Source of the DNA: Deltaproteobacteria bacterium
GTDB taxonomy: Bacteria > Myxococcota_A > UBA9042 > PHBI01 > JACKFB01
DNA: 64,000 bases
Direction: 5' to 3'
Assembly (NCBI GenBank): GCA_020632695.1
Contig: JACKFB010000003.1
Coordinates: 369,438 to 433,437 of the forward strand
The notes beneath the pieces were generated by a model. The model saw only the letters and a program-made list of their open reading frames with translations. It searched no databases and was not told the DNA's origin. Of the stretch, positions 26,403 to 34,320 are shown one piece after another; positions within the stretch are counted from its first letter, which is position 1, and each line of letters opens with the position of its first letter. Position numbers and translations under genes: made by a program.

Positions 26403-28865
26403 TCAGGGCGGGCTCTTGCCGAACACGACCCGGTCCGTCGTTCCCTCGGCCGTCGTGACCCCCGCGCTGCTGTACCAGTGCGCCCGCACGGGGCGGGTCG
26501 GCAGGTCCATGTCGCCTTCCCGGCGCTCGAGCGTGACGACGACATCGCCATCGACCGTCTCGGCCCGAAGGTCGATCAAGCGGTAGTGGCCCTCGAGGTG
26601 CTCATGGCCCTCGCCGTCGTCCTCGTAGAGGGTGCCCGAGGCGGTGCCGTTCTCGTCGAGGGTGAGGTAGAGGTCCAGCCGCGACGACGGGTCGAAGGCC
26701 GTGGTCTGGGCGACGACGCCGGCCGGCACGATGGCCCCGTTCCGGATGCGGATGCGAGGGAGCGCCGCGTCCGCGTCCGGCTGCTCGCCCACGAGGGTGA
26801 TCTCCTGGTCGAAGCCGTCGGGCAACTCGAGCGGGGAGCCGTCGTCGAGCACCCCCTCCGGCCACTGCGGCACGATCAGCAGGTCTGGCCCGAGCAGGAA
26901 GGCGCGGTCCTCGCGGCGGAGCCGTGCGTCCGCGGGCGCCGCGAAGAACACCGGGCGCATGATCGGCGCCCCTCGCTCGGAGGCGGCGCGAAACAGCGTG
27001 TAGAGGTAGGGCAGCAGGCGGTAGCGGCGCTCGACCGACTCTCGGTAGAGCCGCTCGATGTCGGGGCCGAAGTCCCAGGCGTGGTGGGTCGGCCCGCCGC
27101 CGACGAGCGCGGTGAAGGGATCATCGGTCCCGGCCGAGTGGTTGCGGCAGAACGGATAGAACGCGCCGATGCCGATCCAGTGGGCGAACAGCTCGGGATC
27201 CCAGGGCGCCGGGTCCCCTTCGGTCCCCTCGGGCACGAAGAAGCCCCCGATGTCGGCCCCGCTGAAGGGCTGACCGGAGAGGCCCAGGTTGCCGATCATG
27301 GCGATGGACCAGTCCAGGTGCGCCCAGGTCGCCGTGTTGTCACCGGTCCAGGTGGCCGCGTGCCGCTGCCCCCCGAGGTAGCTGGAGCGGGTCAGGATGA
27401 AGGGCCGGCGGTCGGGGTGTGCCTGCCGGAACGCGGCCTCGGTCGCGGCGAGCTGCTGCAGGGCGTAGACACTGTGGTACTCGGCCTGGGTCGCCGGGGG
27501 AGTGCGGTCGTCGCCCAGCGAGACGAGCTCCTCGGGCGGGTACCACTCGATCACCCCGTAGACGACGGGCTCGTTCAGGTCGACCCAGACGCCGCTGAAA
27601 GGGTACGTCTCCAGGAAGGCCCCCATGTGGCGCGTCCACCAGTCGCGCGTCGCGCGTTGGCTGAAGTCGGGGAACGCGAACAGGGCGTTGCCCCACACCA
27701 GGTTGTTGTAGACCTCGCCGTCCGGGAACTTCAGGAGCAGGTCCTGCTCGAGCGCCTCCCGGTAGAGCGGGAAGGTCTCCTCGTATCGCACGCCGGGGTC
27801 GAAGATGGGGACGACGTGGAAGCCCAGGTCCCCCAGGTCGTCGAGGAGGCCGGCCGGCTCGGGGAAGCTCTGCTCGTCGAACGTGAAGAGGCGGTAGTCG
27901 TCCATGTAGACCCCGTCGAGCCACAGGACGTCCGTCGGGATCTGGTGGTCGCGGAGCTCCTGCGCGATGGACCGCATCGCCCCGTCGTCCACGTACGAGA
28001 AGCGGCTCTGCTGATGACCGAGGGCCCAGCGGGGCGGCATGTCCAGGTGGCCGGTCAGGTCGGCGAGCTCGGCGAGGACCTCGAGCGGGCCGTCCCCCTG
28101 GATCACGATGACGGGGAACGGCGCGGAGGCCTCGAAGCGAATCCCGTCGGTCAGGTCGATCCGGCAGCGGCGCGTGGTGTCGGCGAGCACGCCGAACGCG
28201 GAGCCGTCCGCGCGCACCGCCAGGACCCACGGATGCGCCTGGTAGAGGTGGTCATAGCTGTCGTCGAACCGGACGCCGCCGTCGCCGCTCGTGAAGTTCG
28301 GCATCTCGGTCCACGCCTGCGTGCGCTGGCCGTTTCGGCGGAGGGGACCTGCGATCTCGCCGGTCCCATAGAGATCCGTGCCGTCCGCGATCGCAAGCTG
28401 GGCGACATGGGTGCCGCCCTCCGCGCTGAAGGCCGGCGTGGGACCCCATCCGTCAGGGACCGGCCCCGTAGGGTACCGCGGCTCGACGAGCGCGAAGGAC
28501 GGGAAGAGCTCCTCGGGCGACACCCCGTCCGGCAGGTACCGCGCGATGTGCTCGCCCAGCAGCCCCGGCTGGTGCTCCGGGCCCGGGTCCTCCGAGGTGT
28601 CCGCCTCGAGCTCCCCGGCGTCCGCCCCGTCGAGGTCGGAGCCGGCCACATCGGCCTGGAGGTCGCCGTGATCGGGCGGGAACCGGCGGTCGGCCCCGTC
28701 CCCTCCGCAGCCGGGCGACAGCAGCACGAGCGCAGCGAGCAACGACGCCGCGACGCCCGTGACGGGTCGCGGCAGGCGCGACGAGACCCGTGCGCGACCG
28801 GGTCCCTGGGATCGGGGGGATGGCGCCCCACGGCGCTGGACGCGCGACGGAACCGAGATCGCCAT
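26403..28865 (-). CDS. Glycoside hydrolase family 31 lipoprotein (alpha-glycosidase)
   Basis: 820 residues; hydrolyses alpha-linked sugars, probably glucose or xylose units, outside the cytoplasm. ATG 28865 has GGGGGGAG upstream. A long N-region leads to a lipobox (LSPGC, Cys53) and an Asp/Glu-rich linker (DLDGADAGELEADTSEDPG). The GH31 barrel is complete: the nucleophile Asp lies in WVDLNEP (about residue 428) and the general acid in TGDNTATW (about residue 508). The C-terminal beta domains follow (GPDLLIVPQWPEG, YEDDGEG). Alpha-glucosidase versus alpha-xylosidase cannot be separated by eye. It is divergent from the alpha/beta hydrolase lipoprotein, which suggests shared control. Confidence 0.9.
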   Translation of the reverse strand: MAISVPSRVQRRGAPSPRSQGPGRARVSSRLPRPVTGVAASLLAALVLLSPGCGGDGADRRFPPDHGDLQADVAGSDLDGADAGELEADTSEDPGPEHQPGLLGEHIARYLPDGVSPEELFPSFALVEPRYPTGPVPDGWGPTPAFSAEGGTHVAQLAIADGTDLYGTGEIAGPLRRNGQRTQAWTEMPNFTSGDGGVRFDDSYDHLYQAHPWVLAVRADGSAFGVLADTTRRCRIDLTDGIRFEASAPFPVIVIQGDGPLEVLAELADLTGHLDMPPRWALGHQQSRFSYVDDGAMRSIAQELRDHQIPTDVLWLDGVYMDDYRLFTFDEQSFPEPAGLLDDLGDLGFHVVPIFDPGVRYEETFPLYREALEQDLLLKFPDGEVYNNLVWGNALFAFPDFSQRATRDWWTRHMGAFLETYPFSGVWVDLNEPVVYGVIEWYPPEELVSLGDDRTPPATQAEYHSVYALQQLAATEAAFRQAHPDRRPFILTRSSYLGGQRHAATWTGDNTATWAHLDWSIAMIGNLGLSGQPFSGADIGGFFVPEGTEGDPAPWDPELFAHWIGIGAFYPFCRNHSAGTDDPFTALVGGGPTHHAWDFGPDIERLYRESVERRYRLLPYLYTLFRAASERGAPIMRPVFFAAPADARLRREDRAFLLGPDLLIVPQWPEGVLDDGSPLELPDGFDQEITLVGEQPDADAALPRIRIRNGAIVPAGVVAQTTAFDPSSRLDLYLTLDENGTASGTLYEDDGEGHEHLEGHYRLIDLRAETVDGDVVVTLERREGDMDLPTRPVRAHWYSSAGVTTAEGTTDRVVFGKSPP

Positions 28866-29208
28866 GGCGCTCCCCCCTCTGAAAGAACCAGCCCGGCCAG
28901 GATGGGCCAGGCCGCCTGATGCGGCAAGGCGAGGCGACCCGTGCGCGCCGCGGTGGGGCCGCTCCCGGCCGGTGGCCCTCGGGGCGGCCGGAGCCTCCGC
29001 TCCGCCCTGCGCCAACACGCGGGTCAGCGCCAGGGGCGGGCGCCGAGGGGGCCGGGTCTGACGGCCTGCGACCGCGCGCGGCGGCTGCGGTCGCAGGCCG
29101 AGGGCGTTCCCCGACCGACGGGCGCGTTGACGGCGACCTGTCGGGCCCCTAGCGTGGCTCAGCGCCTGAACGATGGGCTCCACGCACCCGGACAGCGAGA
29201 TGACGGCC
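28866..29208. other. 343-bp divergent intergenic region with a long dyad
   Basis: It separates the GH31 lipoprotein (minus) from the alpha/beta hydrolase lipoprotein (plus). It contains no supported gene. Its main feature is a 14-bp perfect inverted repeat at 29062-29100, nearer the plus-strand gene. Confidence 0.6.
29062..29100. promoter_or_regulatory. 14-bp perfect inverted repeat in a divergent promoter region
   Basis: CGGCCTGCGACCGC (29062-29075) pairs perfectly with GCGGTCGCAGGCCG (29087-29100) around 11 bases. As RNA it would be a very stable hairpin. As DNA it could be a large operator. It lies about 110 bp upstream of the hydrolase start. Confidence 0.5.
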
Positions 29209-30453
29209 ATGAATGACTCCGGGGCTCTGCGTCGCCGGGCGCTGCGTGCGACCCGAGCCCTGCCCGTCTGCGTCGCCGCCGCGTTGGCGCTCGTGGCCGC
29301 TTGCGGCAGCCCTTCCGGGCAGGACGGGGGCGACGCGACGGACACGGACGCGGCGGACAGCGCGGTCGACGCGGAGGACGCGACGCCGGGCGTGGCGGAC
29401 AGCACGGACGACCTGGACGCCACCAGTCCCGACACTGACGCGATGGTGGGCTGGAACATGGGCGCACCCGACGTGGACCTCGAGAGTCCGGCGGGGCTGC
29501 GGATCGAGCAGATGACCTACACGGTGCCGGGTCTGGAGACGCCGAGGACCGTGGACCTCTACACCTGGTACCCGACCGATGATGAGAAGGGCTACGGCTC
29601 GGTGTTCATCATCTTCCCCGACGATTTTGCCTGGAAGGACGCGACCCTTCGGCCGCCGAGCGGGTCCAGGCCGGCCCCGCTGCTGATCTACTCTCATGGT
29701 GGGCGTGGGTTCCCGGGCCAGATCAGCACCATCGCCCGGCAGTTCGTGCGGAACGGATGGATCGTGGTCGCGCCATCGCATGCGGGGGACACCCTCTCCG
29801 ACTTCAACGTCTCCCTCCCCTATTCGTTCACGGCCATCCGCTCCTTCGATGTGCTCAGCGCTCTCGACCATGTCGCCAACCTGCCTGCCGACCACCCGCT
29901 CAGCGGCCGCGTGGACACTTCGAGGGTCCTGGTGATGGGACACAGCTACGGTGGACAGGACGCCTGGATCCTGGGCGGTCTGGCACTCGATCTCGACGCC
30001 GTTCGCGACGGCTGCGGTGACGGCTGCACCGAGGCCGATATCGCAGCCTTCGAAGCGCTGCAGACCGATCCACGCGTCGTGGCCGGTGTGTCGCTCGACT
30101 GCACCATCGACGCGAAGCTGCTGCCCGACGAAGGCTTCGCGCAGGTGCCGGTGCCGATGCTCCACATCTCCGGCACCGAGAGCAACGACGGGACCGGGAT
30201 CTTCGAGCGCGCCGCCGCGGCGAATCTCACATGGGTCTCATTGAAGGGCGGGTGTCACGAGTCCGTCACCGGCACCCTGGAGTGCGCGACGCTCCCGCTG
30301 GAGGTGAGCCTCCGAACCGCGGCGGTCTACACGGTCGCCTTCGCTACCCGCCACGTGCTGCAGTCGTCGGACCCGGGCGTGATCGGCATCCTCGACGGCT
30401 CGGTGGAGGTGTCGCCCAGCGCCGAGCTCCTGCGCAGCCCCGGAGCGCTGTAG
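29209..30453 (+). CDS. Alpha/beta hydrolase lipoprotein (PAF-acetylhydrolase/dienelactone hydrolase-like)
   Basis: 414 residues from ATG 29209; in-frame ATGs at 29200 and 29173 are possible, and none has a clear ribosome site. The signal peptide ends in a lipobox (LVAAC), then an Asp/Ala-rich low-complexity linker (DTDAADSAVDAEDA). The hydrolase fold shows the oxyanion region SHGGRGFPG, the nucleophile elbow GHSYGG (Ser246 from this start) and a late His in GGCHESV, matching a Ser-Asp-His triad. The substrate, probably an ester or lipid at the cell surface, is not visible. Cys in DGCGDGC and LDC may pair. Confidence 0.85.
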   Translation: MNDSGALRRRALRATRALPVCVAAALALVAACGSPSGQDGGDATDTDAADSAVDAEDATPGVADSTDDLDATSPDTDAMVGWNMGAPDVDLESPAGLRIEQMTYTVPGLETPRTVDLYTWYPTDDEKGYGSVFIIFPDDFAWKDATLRPPSGSRPAPLLIYSHGGRGFPGQISTIARQFVRNGWIVVAPSHAGDTLSDFNVSLPYSFTAIRSFDVLSALDHVANLPADHPLSGRVDTSRVLVMGHSYGGQDAWILGGLALDLDAVRDGCGDGCTEADIAAFEALQTDPRVVAGVSLDCTIDAKLLPDEGFAQVPVPMLHISGTESNDGTGIFERAAAANLTWVSLKGGCHESVTGTLECATLPLEVSLRTAAVYTVAFATRHVLQSSDPGVIGILDGSVEVSPSAELLRSPGAL

Positions 30454-30494
30454 GCGGCGGAACCGGGCCGCGGGTTCCTCGTGGGAGGACCTCG

Positions 30495-30515
30495 GCCGCG
30501 GGTTCGTCCCGCGGC
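30495..30515 (+). terminator. Hairpin between the hydrolase and the Cys-rich lipoprotein
   Basis: GCCGCGGG and CCCGCGGC form a perfect 8-bp stem with a TTCGT loop, 42 bp after the hydrolase stop. A near-copy of the left arm (GCCGCGGGTTC) stands about 29 bp upstream. No U-tract follows. Confidence 0.45.
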
Positions 30516-30575
30516 GGGCAGGAGCGGGGGCGGCTGGGGCCGGCGGCGTCGTGCCGGGTGTGGTACGATTCGTCC

Positions 30576-31574
30576 ATGGTGAACATCGGGCCGAGAGTGC
30601 CGCGACTCGCGTGGTTGCTGGCGGTGTCGCTGGCTCTCGCTGGATGCGAGAGCGGGGCGCCGGTCGTCGAGGGCGGCGTGTGCCGGGTGTGTGGCGGCGG
30701 TGGCGGCATCGCCACGGACAAATGCCTCAGCGTGGCGATCCTCACGTGCGTGGAGGGCACGAACTGCCTGAGCGCGACGGGCACCTGCGAGCGCGACCTC
30801 ACCGCCGGCGAGGCCTGCGACTTCCGCCCCTGCGCCGCGGGGCTGTCCTGCGACGTCGACGACGTCTGCAACCCGCCCGCCGCGCTCGGGAAGCCGTGTG
30901 GCGTCGACGCGCACTGCGCCGCACCCGGCGTGTGTCTGCGCGGCGCGGGCGACATCGCCACGGGATCCTGCGGCGGCGTCGACGGCGCGGCCGGCGCTGC
31001 GTGCGAGTGGGCCCCGCGCTTCGGTGACGGCTCGACCTGGTTCTCCAACGGCTTCGGCTCCCGCGGCTGCGGGTCGGGCCTGGTATGCCAGCCGGCGGCG
31101 CGACCGGCCCTGAGCGCGGCCGGGCTGCCCGACGCGCCGGGGTTGTGCCGCGACGCCCTCGAGCCCGTCTGCGGCTACCCGGGGGTGTGCGGCCCTGCGG
31201 GGGCCGGCGCGCGTGGCGACCCCTGCCTGAGCGACCAGGCCTGTCAGAGCGGGCGCTGCGCCATCACGCCGCCGCCCTACGCCGTGGCGGGCACGCCCGG
31301 CTTCGCCTGCAGCGACGCCGACGATTGCTTCCAGGGGCCCTGGCCGGGGCAGTGCCTGGGCCTCGAGGACATCGCCCTCAACCGCCCCTGCGGCGCGCTC
31401 CAAGGCGACCCCGAGGCGCCGCCCTGTGGCCCCGGATTGCTCTGCATCGACGGCTTCTGCCGCGCCGAGTGGAGCGGGTTCGGTGAGAAGTGCGAGCCGG
31501 TCTACCCCGCGGGCGCCGACGCCACCCCCGCCTGTCCCCTCGGCGCCACCTGCAGCGGCGCCTGCCAGGGCTGA
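30576..31574 (+). CDS. Cys-rich lipoprotein, function unknown
   Basis: 332 residues. MVNIGPRVPRLAWLLAVS leads to a lipobox (LAGC, Cys24). The mature part contains roughly 30 cysteines in repeating modules of the type GxPCxxDxxCxxG-xC (for example GKPCGVDAHCAAPGVC and GDPCLSDQACQSGRC), typical of secreted Myxococcota proteins of unknown role and probably all disulfide-bonded. No catalytic motif was seen. ATG 30576 lacks a clear Shine-Dalgarno. It is convergent with the LysR gene. Confidence 0.82.
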   Translation: MVNIGPRVPRLAWLLAVSLALAGCESGAPVVEGGVCRVCGGGGGIATDKCLSVAILTCVEGTNCLSATGTCERDLTAGEACDFRPCAAGLSCDVDDVCNPPAALGKPCGVDAHCAAPGVCLRGAGDIATGSCGGVDGAAGAACEWAPRFGDGSTWFSNGFGSRGCGSGLVCQPAARPALSAAGLPDAPGLCRDALEPVCGYPGVCGPAGAGARGDPCLSDQACQSGRCAITPPPYAVAGTPGFACSDADDCFQGPWPGQCLGLEDIALNRPCGALQGDPEAPPCGPGLLCIDGFCRAEWSGFGEKCEPVYPAGADATPACPLGATCSGACQG

Positions 31575-31589
31575 GCGGGCCGGCCGCGG

Positions 31590-31614
31590 CTCAGCGCAGG
31601 CGCTGGCTCACGCG
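31590..31614. repeat. 25-bp copy of the 3' end of the PAP2 gene
   Basis: These 25 bases are identical to 36459-36483, which is the last seven codons plus stop (VSQRLR, stop) of the PAP2 phosphatase gene. Here they lie outside any gene, on the same strand orientation, between the convergent Cys-rich lipoprotein and LysR genes. The flanks do not match. Confidence 0.6.
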
Positions 31615-31642
31615 AGGAGGGGGCGAGGGTCCAGGGGTGAAG

Positions 31643-31671
31643 ACTTCTCACCGTGCGAACGAGCGAGAAGT
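31643..31671. terminator. Weak inverted repeat between convergent genes
   Basis: ACTTCTC and GAGAAGT are 7-bp complementary arms separated by 15 bases, between the Cys-rich lipoprotein gene and the convergent LysR gene. It may be a weak bidirectional terminator. Confidence 0.25.
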
Positions 31672-31701
31672 GAGCGGCCTCGGTCCCCGAGCCCTCGCCT
31701 G

Positions 31702-32607
31702 CTACTGGGGCCGCGGGGTCTCCATCCGCGCCAGATGAGCGATGACGGCTTCGAAGAGCGCGCGGACACGCGGGACTCGCGTGAGCGCTGTGGGCACCAC
31801 CATCTGGAGAGCGCCGCTCCGCCCGACGATCTCACGCAGGACCGGCACCAGTCCGCGCTGAATCTCGGGGATGCCCGGGCCCAGGGGCGCGTCGGGCGCG
31901 AACCCGATCGCGCTGCCTGCCGCGACGAACTGGCGGACCACATGCGCGTCGTTCGTCGACAGACGAGGACGCACGAGGTGGAACTCGCCACTTTGCAAGG
32001 GTATCGCGTCGCGCGGCAGGTCAGGGCACTCCCACAATACGAGGTCGTGCTGCGCGAGGTCCTCGAGGCTGAGGATGGGAGGGTGCGAGTCCAGGTAGGC
32101 GCGGCTGGCGATCAGGCCGTGCACGAGGGGGAGGAGCTGGGTGATCTCCCAGGACGGCGAGGGATCGATGGGGTAGATGGTGAACGCGACCTCGTGACGT
32201 GTTCCCAGACCCTCGAGGGGGTCGGCGAGATAGTGAATCCGGAAGCTGAGCTTCGGCCAGAGTCTCATCGCGCCCTGGAAGAGCATCGCCATGGCACCCG
32301 GAGGCAGCCCGATGGGAATGGCGACGTGCAGCACGCCGGTCGGCAGCGCACCGATCTCTCGCGCCGACGAGAGCAACGCCCCAGCCGCCGCGATGAGCGG
32401 GGCCCCCTGCGCCTGGAGCACAGCACCCGCCGCCGTCGGCTTGACCCCGCTCGCGGTCCTCAGCAGCAGCGCCGTGCCCGCCGCGGCCTCCAGCTCGTCG
32501 AGGCGACGATTCACCGTCACACGCGACATGGCGAGCTTCTCCGCCGCTGCCTTGATGGATCCCCGCTCCGCGACCTCGACGAACACCCGAAGCGCTTCCA
32601 GGTTCAT
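31702..32607 (-). CDS. LysR family transcriptional regulator
   Basis: 301 residues, the usual LysR size. The N-terminal winged HTH covers residues 1-60 (MNLEALRVFVEVAERGSIKA, AMSRVTVNRRLDELEAAAG). The effector domain begins near residue 88 (LPTGVLHVAIPIGLPPGAMA) and has the typical two-lobe pattern. ATG 32607 is the family start and is preceded by GGGGGGA. It is divergent from the REC-cyclase operon, the usual geometry for a LysR target, so the operon, or a gene elsewhere, may be controlled by it. The inducer is unknown. Confidence 0.9.
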   Translation of the reverse strand: MNLEALRVFVEVAERGSIKAAAEKLAMSRVTVNRRLDELEAAAGTALLLRTASGVKPTAAGAVLQAQGAPLIAAAGALLSSAREIGALPTGVLHVAIPIGLPPGAMAMLFQGAMRLWPKLSFRIHYLADPLEGLGTRHEVAFTIYPIDPSPSWEITQLLPLVHGLIASRAYLDSHPPILSLEDLAQHDLVLWECPDLPRDAIPLQSGEFHLVRPRLSTNDAHVVRQFVAAGSAIGFAPDAPLGPGIPEIQRGLVPVLREIVGRSGALQMVVPTALTRVPRVRALFEAVIAHLARMETPRPQ

Positions 32608-32993
32608 GCATCCCCCCATCGATCCGTCCGGCGCGCGGTCCGCGGTGCCGTCGATGTGGTCGGCCCCCATTCGCGGCGCTCGCTCGCCGCTCTCCACCGA
32701 GACGACAGGTAGCCCCGCGGCCCCCGACCTGTCCAGCCGCTGCTGCGATGCCCGGCCCCGCGACACGGCGCCGAGACTCGCGACACGGGGCGCGGCGGTG
32801 GTCAGCTTCTGACCAGCGGGTGCCCGAATCCGGCCTACCGGGAGGCGCAGATGCCGTGCTAGCGTCCTCGTCAAATGATCGCACCGCACCAAGGCAATTC
32901 CGCCCGGGATCCCCGGGGGCGTACACCTGCGGCGACCGTTGTTGTGGGGCTACCGGCGCGTCCTCGAGCCGGCGGGCCGTCGCGGGTGGCGAC
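32608..32993. other. 386-bp divergent intergenic region
   Basis: Between the LysR gene and the REC-cyclase operon. No supported gene; the LysR and cyclase frames both stay open into it but lack homology there. It carries a 17-bp dyad at 32799-32815. Confidence 0.6.
32799..32815. promoter_or_regulatory. 17-bp dyad, candidate operator
   Basis: TGGTCAGCTTCTGACCA has perfect 7-bp arms around three bases. It lies 192 bp from the LysR start and 179 bp from the cyclase start. It does not show the T-N11-A pattern typical of LysR sites, so another regulator is possible. Confidence 0.4.
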
Positions 32994-34307
32994 ATGGCCC
33001 TGACGCGCCCCGTGATCCTGTGCGTCGACGACGAGCCGCTCGTGCTCGCCAGCCTCAAGGAGCAGCTCCGTCGCCAGTTCGACGGGCAGTTCGAGGTGGA
33101 GGTGGCCCAGGACTCGGCCGAGGCGCTGGAGATCCTCGGTGAGCTGGAGCTGCACGGTCGCGAGCTTCCGGTCATCCTCAGCGATCACATCATGCCGGGG
33201 ATGAAGGGCGATGAGCTGCTGGTCGAGGTGCACAGGCAGCAGCCCCGGACGCGCAAGATATTGCTGACCGGTCAGGCAGGTGTGGACGCCGTTGGTCGCG
33301 TGGTCAATCTCGCGGCGCTCTATCGGTACATCGCCAAGCCGTGGGACTTGACCGACCTCGAGCTCACCGTACGCGAGGCCGTGAGCAGCTACTACCAGGA
33401 GCTGCGGGTGGAGCAGCAGCACGAGGAGCTGGTCGCCGCGCATCTGGCGAGCCGCCGCTTCGTGCCCTTCGAGTTCCTGCACCTCTTGGGCCGAGAGCGA
33501 CTCGAGGAGGTCTCGCTCAACGACCACGTCGAGCAGGAGCTCAGCGTGCTCTTCTCCGACATCCGGTCGTACACCACGCTCGCCGAGGGGCGCGGTCCCA
33601 AGCAGACCTTCCGGTTCATCAACGAGTACCTGAGCTACATGGAGCCGCCCATTCGAGAAGAGCGCGGCTTCATCGACAGTTTCGCCGGCGACGGGATCAT
33701 GGCGCTCTTCGAGGGCGACCCCGACAGCGCCGTGCGCGCCGGGATCGAATCACTGCGGGCGCTGGACCGCTTCAACGCTGCGCTCGCGGCGCGCGGCGAG
33801 CAGCCCATCCGAATCGGCGTCGGCATCAACACGGGGCCCCTCATGCTGGGCATCATCGGCGGGCGCGACCGGCTGGACGCCGGCGTCATCGGTGACCCTG
33901 TGAACGTCGCCGCGCGCATCGAGGCCTACACCGTCCAGGTCGGCGCGACGCTGCTCATCAGCGAGACCACCGTGGCAGGCCTGCGCGATCCCGGCGCCTT
34001 CGCGCTGCGCATGGTCGATCGCGTGAGCCTCAAAGGCCGAACGCAGCCGGTGGCCATCTACGAGGTGCTCGACGCGCTGCCGGAAGCTGAGCGGGCCCGC
34101 AAGCTCGCCACCCGTGAGCACCTGGAGGCCGGCCGCGACGCCATGGCCGAGGGTCGCATCGCCGAGGCGTCAGGGCATCTCAGCGCAGCCTGGAACATCG
34201 ATCCCGACGACCCCGTGGTGGTCCGGTGCCTCCAGCGATGCCGGTCCCTGGCCGCGGGTGCCGCCCCCGGGGACTGGCTTGGGCCGGCGAGGGGCGTTGC
34301 CGAGTGA
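32994..34307 (+). CDS. Response regulator with class III adenylate/guanylate cyclase output
   Basis: 437 residues. REC domain at 1-130: acidic pocket CVDDEP, phospho-acceptor Asp64 (LSDHIMPG), and KPW late in the domain. A linker helix (about 135-175, EFLHLLGRERLEEVSL) leads into a class III nucleotide cyclase domain (about 180-370) with metal-binding Asp in LFSDIRSYT and in FAGDGIMALF, plus the GVGINTGPLMLG strand. The C-terminal 60 residues are TPR-like helical. It should make cAMP or cGMP on phosphorylation; which nucleotide cannot be told by eye. It is the first gene of a three-gene operon with a histidine kinase (13 bp apart) and a single REC protein. Confidence 0.92.
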   Translation: MALTRPVILCVDDEPLVLASLKEQLRRQFDGQFEVEVAQDSAEALEILGELELHGRELPVILSDHIMPGMKGDELLVEVHRQQPRTRKILLTGQAGVDAVGRVVNLAALYRYIAKPWDLTDLELTVREAVSSYYQELRVEQQHEELVAAHLASRRFVPFEFLHLLGRERLEEVSLNDHVEQELSVLFSDIRSYTTLAEGRGPKQTFRFINEYLSYMEPPIREERGFIDSFAGDGIMALFEGDPDSAVRAGIESLRALDRFNAALAARGEQPIRIGVGINTGPLMLGIIGGRDRLDAGVIGDPVNVAARIEAYTVQVGATLLISETTVAGLRDPGAFALRMVDRVSLKGRTQPVAIYEVLDALPEAERARKLATREHLEAGRDAMAEGRIAEASGHLSAAWNIDPDDPVVVRCLQRCRSLAAGAAPGDWLGPARGVAE

Positions 34308-34320
34308 GGAGGCGACCGCG

